Source: Balaenoptera acutorostrata
Lineage: Eukaryota > Chordata > Mammalia > Artiodactyla > Balaenopteridae
Direction of reading: 5' to 3'
DNA length: 64,000 nt
Assembly: GCF_949987535.1 (NCBI RefSeq)
Contig: NC_080075.1
Span: forward strand, 41,201,036-41,265,035
This document shows positions 12,116 to 24,449 of this stretch, one piece after another. The notes beneath the pieces were generated by a model. The model was not told the origin of the DNA. It searched no databases and was given only the letters and a program-made list of their open reading frames with translations. Position numbers and translations under genes: made by a program. Numbering within the stretch: the first letter of the stretch is position 1; each line of letters opens with the position of its first letter.

Positions 12116-12983
12116 TGATGGGGTTCTGGACATTCTACCCCAAATTATGGCACCCTGGCATATTGAATATCTTAAGGTGAAGTAATTTAAGAAAAGGAAG
12201 AGGAGGAAAGTCACCCTGACCTCCTCACCAACCCTTCTCCTCAAAACAGGTCATAAAACCCTCATGTGAGAGGTGCCCTCACTATACCCAGAGGAATGGA
12301 ACGTCCATTTTTATCTCGCAAAACAAAGGAATGCCAAGAAGAAGTCTACAAACAGGCCTTGCTAAATTCCCTCAGTTTACTACAATTACCTCATACTCCT
12401 TAACCTATCCTATTTCTCCATGAACTGTCCACTCGTCATCAAACATATCATAAAATACTCAGGTCTGTTTCTTTGGGTTTTCATTTCCTTATGAAGGCTC
12501 CCTTGTCACACAAAACTTACATTAAACAAATGTGGACACTTCTCAGGGCTTCCCTGGTGGCACAGTGGTTAAGAATCTGCCTGCCAATGCAGGGGACACG
12601 GGTTCGAGCCCTGGTCCGGGAAGATCTCACATGCCACGGAGAAACAAAGCCCGTGCGCCACAACTACTGAGCCTGTGCTCTAGAGCCCACAAGCCACAAC
12701 TACTGAAGCCCACGCACCTAGAGCCCGTGCTCTGCAACAAGAGAAGCCACTGCAATGAGAAGCCCATGCACCGCAACGAAGAGTAGCCCCCGCTCGCCGC
12801 AACTAGAGAAAGCCCACACGCAGCAACGAAGGCAGCCAAAAATAATAAATAAATAAATTAAATTAATGTATTAAAAAAAAAATTTGTACACTTCTCTCCT
12901 GTCAATCTGTCTTTGTCAGTTTAAATTTCAGACCTGGCCAGGAATCCCAAGAGAGTCAAGGAAAAACTTCTTCTTCTCCTACA
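12116..12983 (+). mobile_element. Solo LTR of an endogenous retrovirus-like element (copy A), split by a SINE
   Basis: TG...CA-bounded sequence sharing GGCATATTGAATAT, TCATGTGAGAGGTGCCCTCA-like and ACTTACATTAAA blocks with the LTR at 31297. No internal coding region. A CHR SINE (12545-12882) interrupts it. Family not named with confidence. Confidence 0.65.
12545..12882 (+). mobile_element. CHR SINE inside LTR copy A
   Basis: Head GGGCTTCCCTGGTGGCACAG, AAATAAAT tail. Near-perfect duplication TGTGGACACTTCTC / TTGTACACTTCTC. Confidence 0.92.
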
Positions 12984-13074
12984 TTGGCTAAATATAGGAT
13001 ATTGTCCATGCCAAAACAAAACTCTTGGAAATTAAAAACATGATCTAATGAAAAATTCAACTAAAAGGCTAGAA

Positions 13075-13192
13075 AGGGGACTTCCCTGGTGGTCCAGTGG
13101 TTAAGACTCCACGCTTCCACTGCAGGGAGCATGGGTTCAATCCCTGGCTGGGGAACTAAGATCCTGTATAACGTGTGGTGCAGCCAAAAAAG
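13075..13192 (+). mobile_element. CHR SINE, short (head only)
   Basis: GGACTTCCCTGGTGGTCCAG to GTGGTGCAGCCAAAAAAG, about 118 bases. Perfect duplication AAAAGGCTAGAA at 13063-13074 and 13193-13204. Confidence 0.95.
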
Positions 13193-13806
13193 AAAAGGCT
13201 AGAAGGCAAAGTTGAGAAATCTATCAAACAGTAGAAGAAAAAACAAATAAATGGAAAATGAGAAAATAAAAGAAAATTTGAGGATTCAGTCTAGAAGGTC
13301 TAACATTTGAAAAATCAGAGTGCTAGAAGGAGAATAGAGAAAAAAAGAGATAAGAAAATAACCAACCTAAATGTCCACTGACAGATGAATAGATAAAGAA
13401 GATATGGTACATGAAGAAGATATGATACAACGGAATACTACTCAGCCATAAAAAAAGAACGAAATAATGCCATTTGCATCAACATGGATGCAACTAGAGA
13501 TTGTCATACTAAGTGAAGTAAGTCAGAAAGAGAAAAACAAATACCATATGATATCACTTATATGTAGCATCTAATATGACACAAATGAACCTATCTATGA
13601 AGCAGAAACACACTCATAGAGAACAGACTTGTGGTTGGCAAGGGGGAGGGGAGGTGGGGGAGGGATGGACTGGGAGTTTGCGGTTAGTAGATGGCAAACC
13701 ATTACATATAGAATGGGTGGATAACAAGGTCCTACTGTATAGCACAGAGAACTATATTCAATGTCCTGGGATAAACCATAATGGAAAAGAATATAAAAGA
13801 GAATGT

Positions 13807-14154
13807 AGGGCTTCCCTGGTGGCGCGGTGGTTAAGAATCCGCCTGCCAATGCAGGGGACACGGGTTCGAGCCCTCGTCCAGGAAGATCCCACATGCTGTG
13901 GAGCAACTAAGCCCGTGCGCCACAACTACGAGCCTGCGCTCTAGAGCCCATGAGCCACAACTACTGGGCCCACATGCCACAACTACTGAAGTCTGCATGC
14001 CTAGAGCCTGTGCTCTGCAACAAGAGAAGCCACCACAATGAGAAGCACGCACACCGCAATGAAGTGTAGCCCCAGCTCACCACAACTAGAGAAAGCCCGC
14101 GCGCAGCAACGAAAACCCAAAGCAGCCAAAAATAAAATAAATATATTAAAAAAA
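13807..14154 (+). mobile_element. CHR SINE inside the young L1
   Basis: Head GGGCTTCCCTGGTGGCGCGG, B box GGTTCGAGCCC, several AACTACTGA units. AGAATGT duplication on both sides. Confidence 0.93.
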
Positions 14155-14157
14155 AGA

Positions 14158-14161
<4 letters not shown>

Positions 14162-14220
<59 letters not shown>

Positions 14221-14226
14221 TATATA
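14162..14226 (+). repeat. (TA)n(CA)n microsatellite
   Basis: About 20 TA units followed by about 9 CA units inside the L1 3' UTR, where such elements normally carry a short ATATAT stretch. Confidence 0.97.
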
Positions 14227-14982
14227 TGTATGTATAACTGAGTCACTTTGCTGTACAGCAGAAATGAACACATTGTAAAACAATTATACTTCAATTTTAA
14301 AAAAAGAAAGAAAAAAGAAAATAAAGTAGAAATACAACTTTTCCCAGAACTAAAAGGTCATGAGTCTCCAGATTGAAAGGGCACACAGTAGCCCAAAGAA
14401 TGAAATGAAAGAAAGTCATACATCAATGGCATTCGAGGAAATAAAGGATAAAGAGAAAATCCTAAAAGCTTCCAGAGAGAGAAAAAGACAGGTCACATTC
14501 AATGAAACAATGCCTTCAAAACTGTGACTCAATTATTCACAACCTAGAAATATCTTCCCAGCCAAACTAGCAATTAAGTGTGAGACTAGAATAAATATAT
14601 CTTTTATGACTTAAAAAGAAAAAAATTACCTCTCATATATCCTTTCTTAAGGAGCTACTTGAGAACATGCTTCAGGATCTGAGAAGAGGCACAGTTAAGT
14701 AAGCTGAGTCCCAGTGAGAAGATGGAGCTACTACAGCACACATTTTGGTCTGGTCAAGAGACACTCTGACAGCCAATACGGTCCAAAAGATCGAGGCAAG
14801 AAACTGAAAATGAGGTCCCAGAGCAGCCATATACTCATCCAGGAAAGACATTATCATGACTTTCATCAGCCATATTCATGAGAAACCTCAACCTTGGGAC
14901 CAGGGCTAGACAACTAGGGGAAGTTAGTTCCGTGCTGTTTCTATCTTTTCTTTTTAGTCCACTATATCTAAAAAGTAAGACT

Positions 14983-15240
14983 GGGACTTTCCTGGTTTTC
15001 CAATGGTTAAGAATCCATCTTGCAAAGAAGGGGATCCCAGTTCGATCCCTGGTCGGGCAACTAAGATCTCACATGCAGCGGGGCAATTAAGCCCACGTGC
15101 CACAACTAGAAAGCCCGAGTGCCGCAACTACAGAGCCCATGCACTCTGGACCCCATGTGCCACAACTAGAGAGGAGCCCACACACCACAACGAAGAGCCC
15201 ACATGCCGCAACTAACACCCGATGCAGCCAAAAAATTTTA
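14983..15240 (+). mobile_element. CHR SINE, diverged
   Basis: Head GGGACTTTCCTGGTTTTCCA, B box GTTCGATCCC. Duplication AAAAGTAAGACT / AAAAGTAGGACT. Confidence 0.92.
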
Positions 15241-15408
15241 AAAAGTAGGACTTTTCCCCCCTTTTCTCTTTCTTTGTTCATGCTGTCAAGTGGGCTAGGA
15301 GCGACTCTAAACTGCCTATAATTTAGTTAAGTTGACACAGAGTACTCTGTGACTGCCTTTTCCAAATACCCCTAACCATTAGCTTAATGCCTATATTCTC
15401 CAGGAGCT

Positions 15409-15495
15409 ATCTGATCCACTGGGGCAGGGACTATAGCTGTGATGTTTATTGCTGTATCCCAAGCACAGTGCATGGTATATAATTAAGATGCTTAG
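15409..15495 (+). mobile_element. LINE-2 3' end fragment
   Basis: GGGGCAGGGACTATAGCTGT, then GCTGTATCCCAAGCACAGTG, in the L2 3' UTR order. Confidence 0.65.
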
Positions 15496-15499
15496 GGAA

Positions 15500-16343
15500 G
15501 CCAGGTGGTGCCCGGGTTGGGCACCCACCCACCCCCATCTCCCAGAGGCCACTGAATCCCATCAAGTCTAAACTTGTTGAAATTTCTTGTTGGCCAATGA
15601 CCAATTCTTTCCAAGCTGAGTTTTCTTCACTGTTACACAGGCCTAAGTATCTGTACACTGTCTTTTATTTTACGTTTTAGGAGTCAGGTGAAGTAAATAT
15701 AGAATATCTTCAATTAGTACCTCTAACAGAATTTCAATTATTTTTTAATATTTGCTGCTTAATGAAGATGGATTTACTACTGTCCACCACGGGTCAAGCA
15801 CTTCGTGAGGTTCTGGAGGATTTGTAAAAAGGACAACCAAGATGTATTGAAAATTTTACTACACTGGAGGAGTAAAATAAACCATTTAGTTAGTGACGTT
15901 CCTTTCATGGAGTTGCTTACCAGCTCTAATTTTAAATGAACACATTAAACACAATGGTGAAAACACCAATTAAAAAAGTCTACTCTCCATTAAAAAAATA
16001 TGTATGCTTAATAAATATTTGTTGGATAAATAAAATGTACAAAAATATTAATAATGGTCATGTCAGCAGACATTGTGTGTTTTTACACATTTCAAATTTC
16101 TATACTTTCTTTAATAAATTTAAATAATATTTACAATAAAAATTATTAAGAGAAAGCATATAGGTAGCTGAATGTTTGCAAAATTAAAAATTAAATTAAA
16201 TCCAGCATATGTCACATGACCTATCCTCATTATAAGAGATACAAAAACTGTATTACCACAGGTCTTTCCTTTCCAGTCAATCTAATTCTCAAAAAAATTA
16301 TAAATTTTCATAACTTCAAGAGAAGAGACAAAACCAGGTATTT
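15500..16343. other. Intronic sequence, nothing recognised
   Basis: AT-rich, no gene-like frame. A short L2-like AATAAATATTTGTTGGATAA occurs near 16010. Confidence 0.4.
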
Positions 16344-16359
16344 AAAATACAAATATTTC

Positions 16360-16762
16360 AGGACTTCCCTGGTGGCGCAGTGGTTAAGAATCCACCTGCC
16401 AATGCAGGGGACATGGGTTTGATCCCTGGTCCGGGAAGATCCCACATGCCACGAAGCAACTAAGCCCGTGCACCACAACTACTGAGCCTGCGCTCTAGAG
16501 CCCACGAGCCACAACTACTGAGCCCACATGCCAAAACCCCTGAAGCCCATGCGCCTAGAGCCTGTGCTCCACAACAAGAAAAGCCACCACAATGAGAAGC
16601 CCACGCATCACAATGAAGAGTAGCCCATGAACCAAATGAAGAGTAGCTCCCGCTCGCCACAACTAGAGAAAGCCCGCGCGCAGCAACGAAGACCCAACTC
16701 AGCCAAATATAAATAAATAAAATAAATAAATTTTAAAAATAAATAAATAAAATAAAATAAAT
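16360..16762 (+). mobile_element. CHR SINE
   Basis: Perfect 16-base duplication AAAATACAAATATTTC at 16344-16359 and 16763-16778. Long (AAAT)n-type tail. Confidence 0.96.
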
Positions 16763-16935
16763 AAAATACAAATATTTCTTAGTCTTTTACTACTTTAAAT
16801 CTTAATATATGTTACTGATATTATTTTCTCAAATAAACTTAAACCAGTTTTCATATGTTGACAGTAAAAACTTGATTCTCAAGTTTACATTAAATTTTAT
16901 ATTATTTTAAATTATATTAATAAACAAAAATTTTA

Positions 16936-17226
16936 GAGCTTCCCTGGTGGCGCAGTGGTTGAGAATCTGCCTGCCAATGCAGAAGACACGGGTTCGAGCC
17001 CTGGTCCGGGAAGATCCCACATGCCGCGGAGCAACTGGGCTCATGAGCCACAACTACTGAGCCTGGGCGTCTGGAGCCTGTGCTCCGCAACAAGAGAGGC
17101 CGCGACAGTGAGAGGCCCGCGTACCACGATGAAGAGTGGCCCCCACTCACCGCAACTAGAGAAAGCCCTCGCACAGAAACGAAGGCCCAACACAGCCAAA
17201 AATAAATAAATAAAAATTAATTAAAA
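16936..17226 (+). mobile_element. CHR SINE, short-core type
   Basis: Head GAGCTTCCCTGGTGGCGCAG, B box GGTTCGAGCCC, tail AAATAAATAAA. AAAAATTTT repeats flank it. Confidence 0.93.
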
Positions 17227-17284
17227 AAAAAATTTTTACATCCTCTGAATATGAAGAAAAATTCGAAGTTCAAATTATAACCAT

Positions 17285-17641
17285 TGGACTTCCCTGGTGG
17301 CATAGTGGTTAAGAATCTGCCTGCCAATGCAGGGGACACGGGTTCAAGCCCTGGTCCAGGAAGATCCCACATGCCGTGGAGCAACTAAGCCCATGGGCCA
17401 CAACTACTGAGCCTGCGCTCTAGAGCCCGCGAGCCACAACTATTGAAGCCCATGCACCACAACTACTGAAGCCTGCCTGCCTAGAGCCCGTGCTCCACAA
17501 CAAGAGAAGCCACCGCAATGAGAAGCCCGTGCACCACAATGAAGAGTAGACCCCGCTCGCCACAACTAGAGAATGCCTGCGTGCAGCAATGAAAACCCAA
17601 CACAGCCAAAAATAAATAAATAAAATAAATAAATTAAAAAA
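17285..17641 (+). mobile_element. CHR SINE
   Basis: Perfect 13-base duplication AAATTATAACCAT at 17272-17284 and 17642-17654. Confidence 0.96.
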
Positions 17642-17891
17642 AAATTATAACCATGTTTTACCAAGAACACACACTGAGTACTACAGAATTATTAAAGCTT
17701 ATTTTTTATTTACCACAAACCTCATGAGCATAAAGAACAAACTAGTGAAATTCCTCAAGAGGACATAAGAGCAAATAATCCCTATTTCCTAAATATTCCT
17801 ATTTTAGATTTGAGTCAAGTAACCAACTTATAATTTATATACAATATTGTTTGCAAATACCAAACATTATGAATTTAAGAACATTCTGAAA

Positions 17892-18115
17892 CAGGGGTCG
17901 GCAAACTTTTTGTGTAAAGGTTCAGATAGTAAATATCTTAGGCTTTGAAGGCCACAAGATCTTTGTCACAACCACTCAACTGTTATTATAGTGGTGAAAG
18001 CTGTCATAGGCAAGATGTAAATGAATGAGCATGTGGCCATGTTCCAATAAAAATGTATTTATAAAAACGGGCTGCAGGCCAGACTCTCCCAGGGGCCATA
18101 GTTCGCTGACCCCTG
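17892..18115 (+). mobile_element. MER20 hAT-Charlie DNA transposon, complete
   Basis: CAGGGGTCGGCAAACTTTTT ... GTTCGCTGACCCCTG: terminal inverted repeats and about 224 bases, the full size of MER20. The internal block GTAAATATCTTAGGCTTTG is typical. Confidence 0.88.
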
Positions 18116-18219
18116 ATTATACCTTCCAGAGTATTATACCTTCCAGCTCTCCCCATACAGAAGTAGTGTAGGTTTTCTCTCTGTGCTTACCTTTTCAATG
18201 GCAATCTCCACATTTAAGC

Positions 18220-18900
18220 ACTATTCATTCATTCACATTTTCTACAGATTTTTACTAAGTGCATATCACATGCCAGAAACAGTTTTAGGTGTTAGTGATA
18301 AAAAAGGAAAAAATAATAATAAAGTCCTGCCTTCTTAATGCTTACACTCTAATAGGGGAGTCAACAAATAAACAAGCTAATAAGTACATAATTTCAGTTA
18401 GTGCTAAGTATGAAGATAAGCAAAGCAGGGCAAAAAGAGTGGAGAGGAAGGGTGAGGCTCTTTGTATAGATCAGGGAAGACCTCATAGGAAATCACTTTT
18501 AAGTAGAGAATGAATGAAGTAAATGAACAATCCATATGAATATCTGGGGGAAGAGCACTGCAGGCATATGGACAACTACCTGCAAAGGTCCTAAAGAAAT
18601 TCAGAAAGCACCTACCAGGTTTAAATAAAGACAAGATTAGTGTGGCTGGAATAAGACAATGAGATCAGAGAAATAGGTAAGGGGGAGATCATAAGGACTT
18701 GAAGGCTATGGTAAAAGGACTGGATCTTATTTGAAGTTTGAGGTGAAGCCACGAATATGGAATGGTTGAAAGCAGGAGAGTTAGTAGGTATGATGTATGT
18801 TTTAAAAAGATCACTGGTTTATTTGTCAATTATATCTCAATAAAGTTGGGGGGGAAAAGAGGTTCACTGGTAGCTGTGCTGAGAATAGACTAGGAGGCAG
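18220..18900 (-). mobile_element. LINE-2 3' region
   Basis: Reverse-orientation L2: TTTTTACTAAGTGCATATCA, AGTCCTGCCTTCTTAATGCT, GGGGGAAGAGCACTGCAGGC, GTGTGGCTGGAATAAG, AAAAAGATCACTGG are complements of the L2 3' consensus in the right order. Confidence 0.8.
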
Positions 18901-18966
18901 AAGTGGAATAGGAAGGCCAAGCCATAAGCTGTCGCATGTATTTGTAGACTTCTAAAACAGGATCTA

Positions 18967-19128
18967 GGGACTTCCCTGGTGGTCCAGTGGGTAAGACTCT
19001 GCGCTCCCAATACAGGGGCCCGGGTTCGATCCCTGGTCGGGGAACTAGATCCCGCATGCATGTCGCAACTAAAGAGCCTGCATGCCACAACTAAGACCCG
19101 GCAGAGCCTAAATAAATATTAAAAAAAT
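18967..19128 (+). mobile_element. CHR SINE, short type
   Basis: GGGACTTCCCTGGTGGTCCA, GGGTTCGATCCCTGGTCGGG, GCATGCATGTCGCAACTAAA, A-rich end. Confidence 0.9.
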
Positions 19129-19396
19129 TTTTTTTGTTTAACATGAGATTTCAGTGATGAAATATAACATCATCACCAACAGAGGGCAGTAGTGAATACA
19201 GAACATAAGTGTACAAACTGTGATCCAGCTTCATAGTTAAAGATCTTTCTCTAGAATTCTAGTAAACTAGAATTAAGGAGCATACCCGCGAGGTTAACAG
19301 CAGGAGCAAGAAATAGAGAGTATGCAAACACATATCTATGAGAAGTTGAAATTCCAAATGTGAGCAAAAAAAAAATTAGATAAAAACGGCAGAGTA

Positions 19397-19639
19397 GGAC
19401 TTCCCTGGTGGACCAGTGGGTAAGACTCCCAGCTCCCAATGCAGGGGGCCTGGGTTCGATCCCTGGTTGGGGAATTAGATCCCACATGCATGCCGCAACT
19501 AAAAAGATCCCACATGCCACAACTAAAGATCTTTCATGCCGCAGCTAAAGATCCCACATGCCGTGATCCCGCAACTAAAGATCACGTGCCCCAACTAAAA
19601 CCTGGCACAGCCTAAATAAATAAATAAATAAATATTTTT
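19397..19639 (+). mobile_element. CHR SINE with repeated core
   Basis: Several GATCCCACATGCC / CAACTAAAGATC units. Duplication AAAACGGCAGAGTA / AAAAGGCAGAGTA. Confidence 0.92.
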
Positions 19640-20334
19640 AAAAAGGCAGAGTATTTATATAGGATGTCATTTCCCTAACTAAACACACCACTCTCAATTC
19701 ATTGATTTCACTGCTTCACAGGAGATACCAAAAAATACAACTAAATCAAGTGAACAGTCAGCTTCACGTATCTACAAGCAGATGAAGGGTTTGTCCTTTT
19801 GTGATCAACAGGCAAAGCTACAGAGGGTCAATGTCCCAGCCAAGTAGGGTAGAAAAGCTCCAGTTCAAGTGGAAAACAGGGACCAGTACAAATGTGAGCA
19901 ATCAGTACACTACACCCGGGCAAAGAACGTGAAGATTAGAGGGAAAGGCTACAGCTCAGGAAGCACCTGAACTTGAAACACAGGCTATGAATAAATGAAT
20001 GCAGGCAGCTGACAATAAGGAGATTATTAATGTGTACCCACTGCCCATACCCTGCCGGGAGTTACGCATCCCTCCTTTCCTTTCCTCCTATCCCTGTTGT
20101 CCCTTTTCACTTTCACTCTCTTTACGGAACTTGATGTTCTATAGATGATTGAAAGGTATGGCCACCAAATGACAATTGAGATACTACTCCATTTTTATCC
20201 TCAGTTTTTTCCCTCTGCTTAGACTCCTACATTTTTTTCTTTAGTATTTTTCCTCACTGCTTTTATTCTAGCCTGCATGTTGAATTCAAGATTGTTGAGA
20301 TTCCACAGACAAAAGAAAAAACTGTTTTGACCTG
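19640..20334. other. Intronic sequence, nothing recognised
   Basis: No exon, ORF or named repeat seen. Confidence 0.4.
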
Positions 20335-21132
20335 TGCTCTCATCAATATGTAAAAACATATAACCTGCTCACTTCATACTCATTAGTATGGCTACTAGCA
20401 AAACACACACACACACACACACACACATACACAGAAAATAACTGGTAAGGATGTGAAGAAATTGGAATTCTTGTACACTGTTGGTGGGAATGTAAAATGA
20501 CACAGCTGCTGTTGAAAACAGAATGGCAGTTCCTCAAAAAATTAAAAACAGAATTACCATATGATCCAGCAATCCCACTTCTGGGTATATACCCCAAAGA
20601 ATTGAAAGCAGGGTTTCAAAGCAGTATTTGTACACCCATGTTCATAGCAACATTATTCACAATAGCTAAAACAAGGAAGCAACCTAAGTGTCCACTGACA
20701 GGTGAATGGATAAGCAAAATGTGGTATATACATACAATGGACTATTATTCAGCCTTAAAAAGTAAGGAATTTCTGACATATACCACAACATGGATGAACC
20801 TTAAAGACATTATGCTGAATGAAATAAGACAGTCACAATAAAGACAAATACTGTATGATTCCACTTATATGAGATACTTAGAGTAGTCAAAATCATAGAG
20901 ACATAAAGTAGAATGGTGGGGGCTGGTGGGGAGTGGGGGAGTGGTTTATAGGGAGTCATTGTTTAATGGTACAGAGTTTCAGTTTTACAAGATGAAAAGA
21001 GTTACAGATACAGATGGTTGTGATGGATGCACAACATTATGAATGTATTTAATACCAATGAACTGTATACTTTAAAATGGTTAAGGCGATAAATTTTATG
21101 TTTTATGTATTTTACCAAAATTTTTTTAATTG
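20335..21132 (+). mobile_element. L1 3' end (older mammalian subfamily)
   Basis: ORF2 C-terminus readable as [20 protein letters not shown] and TRKQPKCPLTGEWISKMW. A 3' UTR follows, ending TTTTATGTATTTTACCAAAA. Confidence 0.9.
20402..20428 (+). repeat. (CA)n microsatellite
   Basis: About 13 CA units within the L1 fragment. Confidence 0.95.
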
Positions 21133-21399
21133 AAGGGAAAAAAAAATACCCTGCTAAAAATGCAGGAGTAAAGGTTAGTAGGAATAAAAAAGTTGTTTCA
21201 CTTTTTCTTGCCTCCTACACCAATACTCCACATTGGGTATGGCCATGCATTGGTCAAATTGGGCTATTCACCATTTCTTGAAGCTGCTCCACATTTTCCT
21301 GCCCCACCTCAGCTACTTTCTTAGCCTAAATGCCCTATGTGGTTGCCCTTCATTTCAGTCTAAAATACTCTACACGTTCTTCAAGAGCAACAAAAATGG

Positions 21400-21720
21400 G
21401 GGCTTCCCTGGTGGCGCAGTGGTTAAGAATCCGCCTGCCAATGCAGGGAACACGGCTTCGAGCCCTGGTCCGGGAAGATCCCACATATCGCGGAGGAACT
21501 AAGCCCGTGCGCCACAACTACTGAGCCTGTGCACCACAAATACTGAAGCCCACGCGCCTAGAGCCCGTGCTCCGCAACAAGAGAAGCCACCGCAGCGAGA
21601 AGCCCGCGCACCGCAACGAAGTGTAGCCCCCGCTCGCCGCAACTAGAGAAAGCCTGCGCACAGCAACAAAGACCCAACGCAGCCTTAAATAAATAATTAA
21701 TTATTTGGGGGGGAAAAAAA
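21400..21720 (+). mobile_element. CHR SINE
   Basis: GGGCTTCCCTGGTGGCGCAG head, young-looking. Duplication CAACAAAAATGG / CAACAAAAACGG. Confidence 0.94.
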
Positions 21721-21730
21721 CAACAAAAAC

Positions 21731-22690
21731 GGCATCTCCAAGAAATCTGCCAGAGGAACTAATATCGCTTTTCTGTCCACAGTAGTCTACTCAGACCTCT
21801 ACTTCCAAATACTACAGCATCCTTGCATCATGTTTATTTGTGTATGTTCTCTTTTATTGCAGCTAGACATTCCATCTCTGCTCAAAGCCTTTTTGATTAA
21901 AAATCATGTTTGCTTTTTATGTTTCCATAAGAATTAGAGAGATGTTTTATCCCTCAGTGTTGCTTATAAGGTAAATGAAGATTGGAATTAGATGTTATCT
22001 TGAGCCCATAGTTTCAGCCCTAAGTCAAACAATCGAAGGCTATTTCCCTTGGTACCTCAGACCAATCAGCTGTGCAGAGGCTGTGCTGCCAGGCACAGGC
22101 AAATCTTCTATTCTACTCCCAATATCAAAAGAACCATGCTACTCAAAAACCACTCAGAAAACTTAAGTATTCTAGCTTCAGGCAGAGGACTAAAAATAGT
22201 GAGAGCAAGACCTAGATATTATTTAGCAATGTATTTTAAAGAAAATAAGAGAGAGAGTTTCTAGACAATCTTTTCTCGCAGTATACTGCAATTTTTATCT
22301 CATAACAAAACAAAAGAATCAAAATACGGGCCACCTAGAGAGAAGTAGCCCCCAATATTTAGAAATCCTAAGACATTGCCTACACAAGTGCTGTTCTTAC
22401 TTTTTGGCCTGCAGTCCCTTATCCTCATCCCCTGTAGGCCTAGCAAACACTTCAGAAACTCAGGTAAGATGTCGAATTCTCTAGGAAACCTTTTCTGACC
22501 ACTCAAAGAGTAATATTTGATAGAAATACAAGGTATTCACTAGTGATTTATGATATCAACTAAAATTACTTAGAATGTCTAGAATCACATATGAGATATT
22601 ACTCCTTACATTTCTATGAGACAATCCATTTACTTTCTGTGAAATAATTGCTTTGCTTTTTTTTTCCAGATTCAAATCCTCTAAGCAAAA
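21731..22690. other. Intronic sequence, mostly unrecognised
   Basis: No exon. A weak L2-like stretch (AAACCTTTTCTGACCACTCA) occurs near 22480. Confidence 0.4.
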
Positions 22691-22716
22691 GCAGTTTTAA
22701 AAAAAAGAAACATAGG

Positions 22717-22826
22717 GGACTTCCCTGGTGGTCCAGTGGTTAAGACTTCACCTTCTAATGCAGGGGGTGAGGGTTCAATCCCTGTTTGGGGAGCTAAGAT
22801 CCCACATGCCTCGTGGCCAAAAAACC
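22717..22826 (+). mobile_element. CHR SINE, short type
   Basis: GGGACTTCCCTGGTGGTCCA to GCCTCGTGGCCAAAAAA. GAAACATA flanks both sides. Confidence 0.92.
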
Positions 22827-22862
22827 GAAACATAAAACAGAAGCAATACTGTAACAAATTCA

Positions 22863-23512
22863 TAACCATAATTCAAAAAGAGACATATACTACAATGTTC
22901 ATTGCAGCACTATTTACAATAGCCAGGACATGGAAGCAACCTAAGTGTCCACTGATGGATGAATGGATAAAGTAGATGTGGCACATATATACAATGGAAT
23001 ATTACTCAGCCATAAAAAAGAAATGAAACTGAGTTATTTGTAGTGAGGTGGATGGACCTAGGGTCTGTCATACAGAGTGAAGCAAGTCAGAAAGAGAAAA
23101 GCAAATACTGTATGCTAACATATATATGGAATCTTAAAAAAAATGGTTCTGATGAACCTAGGGGCAGGACAGGAATAAAGACGCAGATGTAGAGAACGGA
23201 CTTGAGGACTAGAGAGTGGCGGGGCTGGGGGGAAGGGGAAGCTGGGACAAAGTGAGAGAGTGGCATGGACATATATACACTACCAAATGTAAAATAGCTA
23301 GTGGGAAGCAGCCGCATAGCACAGGGAGATCAGCTTGGTCCTTTGTGACCACCTAGAGGGGTGGAATAGGGAGGGTGGGAGGGAGGTTCAAGAGGGAGGG
23401 GATATGGGGGTATATGTATACATATAGCTGATTCACTTTGTTATACAGCAGAAACTAACACAGCATTGTAAAGCAATTATACTCCAATAAAGATGTAAAT
23501 ATATATATATAG
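22863..23512 (+). mobile_element. Young L1 3' end
   Basis: From the ORF2 C-terminus ([20 protein letters not shown]) to TACTCCAATAAAGATGTAAA. Duplication AACAAATTCA at about 22853 and 23513. Confidence 0.9.
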
Positions 23513-23524
23513 CAACAAATTCAA

Positions 23525-23890
23525 TAAAGACTTTAAAAATGGTCCATAACAACAAAAAAATCTTAAAAAAAAACATAACTGCCTTTTTAAGGTATAATAA
23601 GCAGTTTTGAAACACAGTAAGTGCAAAAGGATAACAGATGAAATTTCAACACTGACTTTAATCAAAGTGGAACGTTTAGGCTAAATGCTTAGACTCCTTG
23701 AGCCTGCTTCCTAATCTTTAAAATGGGTGTACACCACCTAAGGTTTTTGCAAGAAACAAATTAAATAAAATATAACATGTCTAACAGAGTTCCTAACACA
23801 TAGGAGGCCCACAAAAATAATTTTTACAGATTATCTCTAGAGTACACTTAATTACTAGATTCAGTCCTATCACTAGTTCTTGGTCTAAAC
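23525..23890. other. Intronic sequence, nothing firm
   Basis: MIR-like traces only (CCTGCTTCCTAATCTTTAAA near 23705). Confidence 0.4.
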
Positions 23891-24204
23891 CAGTGTTGTC
23901 CAATACGGTAGCCATTAGCCACAAGTGACTGTTGAGCACTTGGAATGTGACTAGTCCAAACTGACATGTGCTTTAAGTGTAAAATACTCACCAGGTTTCA
24001 AAGACTTAGTGAAAAAAATAATATAAAACATCTCATCAATATTTTGTATGTTGATTACATGTGAAGAGATAATACTTTGGATATACTAGGTTAAACAAAA
24101 TGTTAAAATTAATTTCACTTTTTTCTTTTTACTTTTTTGATGTGGCTACTAGAAATTGTAAAATTACATGTTTGGCTCTCATTACATTTCTATTGGACAG
24201 GCTG
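23891..24204 (+). mobile_element. DNA transposon with short inverted ends
   Basis: Begins CAGTGTTGTCCAATA and ends TATTGGACAGGCTG, near-complementary termini. Internal TTGAGCACTTGGAATGTGAC is common to an abundant mammalian element. Family name not recalled. Confidence 0.65.
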
Positions 24205-24449
24205 AGCTACACTTTGACTTCCAGCTGGTGAACGTGCTCTCTTAACCATACAGTGGACTGCTTGACAGGGGTTCACTCCGGCTAACCCACCCCTTATCCC
24301 GACATACACATGATCACTTTAACATTCTTGAACACTTCCACGGCCAGGGAAAGCTGATAGCTTGATCGCTCTTAATTTTAAAAACTATGGAGCGCACAGA
24401 TCCGTCGAGGCAACTAGAAATCGTGACCTACACAAGAGAGAAGTGTCTG

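Larger units (their letters stand above)
13362..14314 (+). mobile_element. Young L1 3' end, 5'-truncated
   Basis: From the C-terminal ORF2 region (CCTAAATGTCCACTGACAGA) to the tail TATACTTCAATTTTAAAAAA. Target duplication AAGAAAATAA at 13352-13361 and 14315-14324. Itself interrupted by a SINE and a microsatellite. Confidence 0.9.
13205..14900 (+). mobile_element. Old L1 (ORF1 region), split by a younger L1
   Basis: Diverged L1 ORF1-like sequence at 13205-13361 (GTCTAACATTTGAAAAATCA) resumes at 14325 (AAAATCCTAAAAGCTTCCAG, CCCAGCCAAACTAGCAATTA, GGAGCTACTTGAGAACATGC). The young L1 insertion separates the two parts. Confidence 0.65.

Noticed and set aside
12532..12786. Recurrent open frames such as ...[21 protein letters not shown] and ...[20 protein letters not shown]
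   Set aside because: They are translations of CHR SINEs, in either direction, and recur wherever a copy lies. They are not genes.
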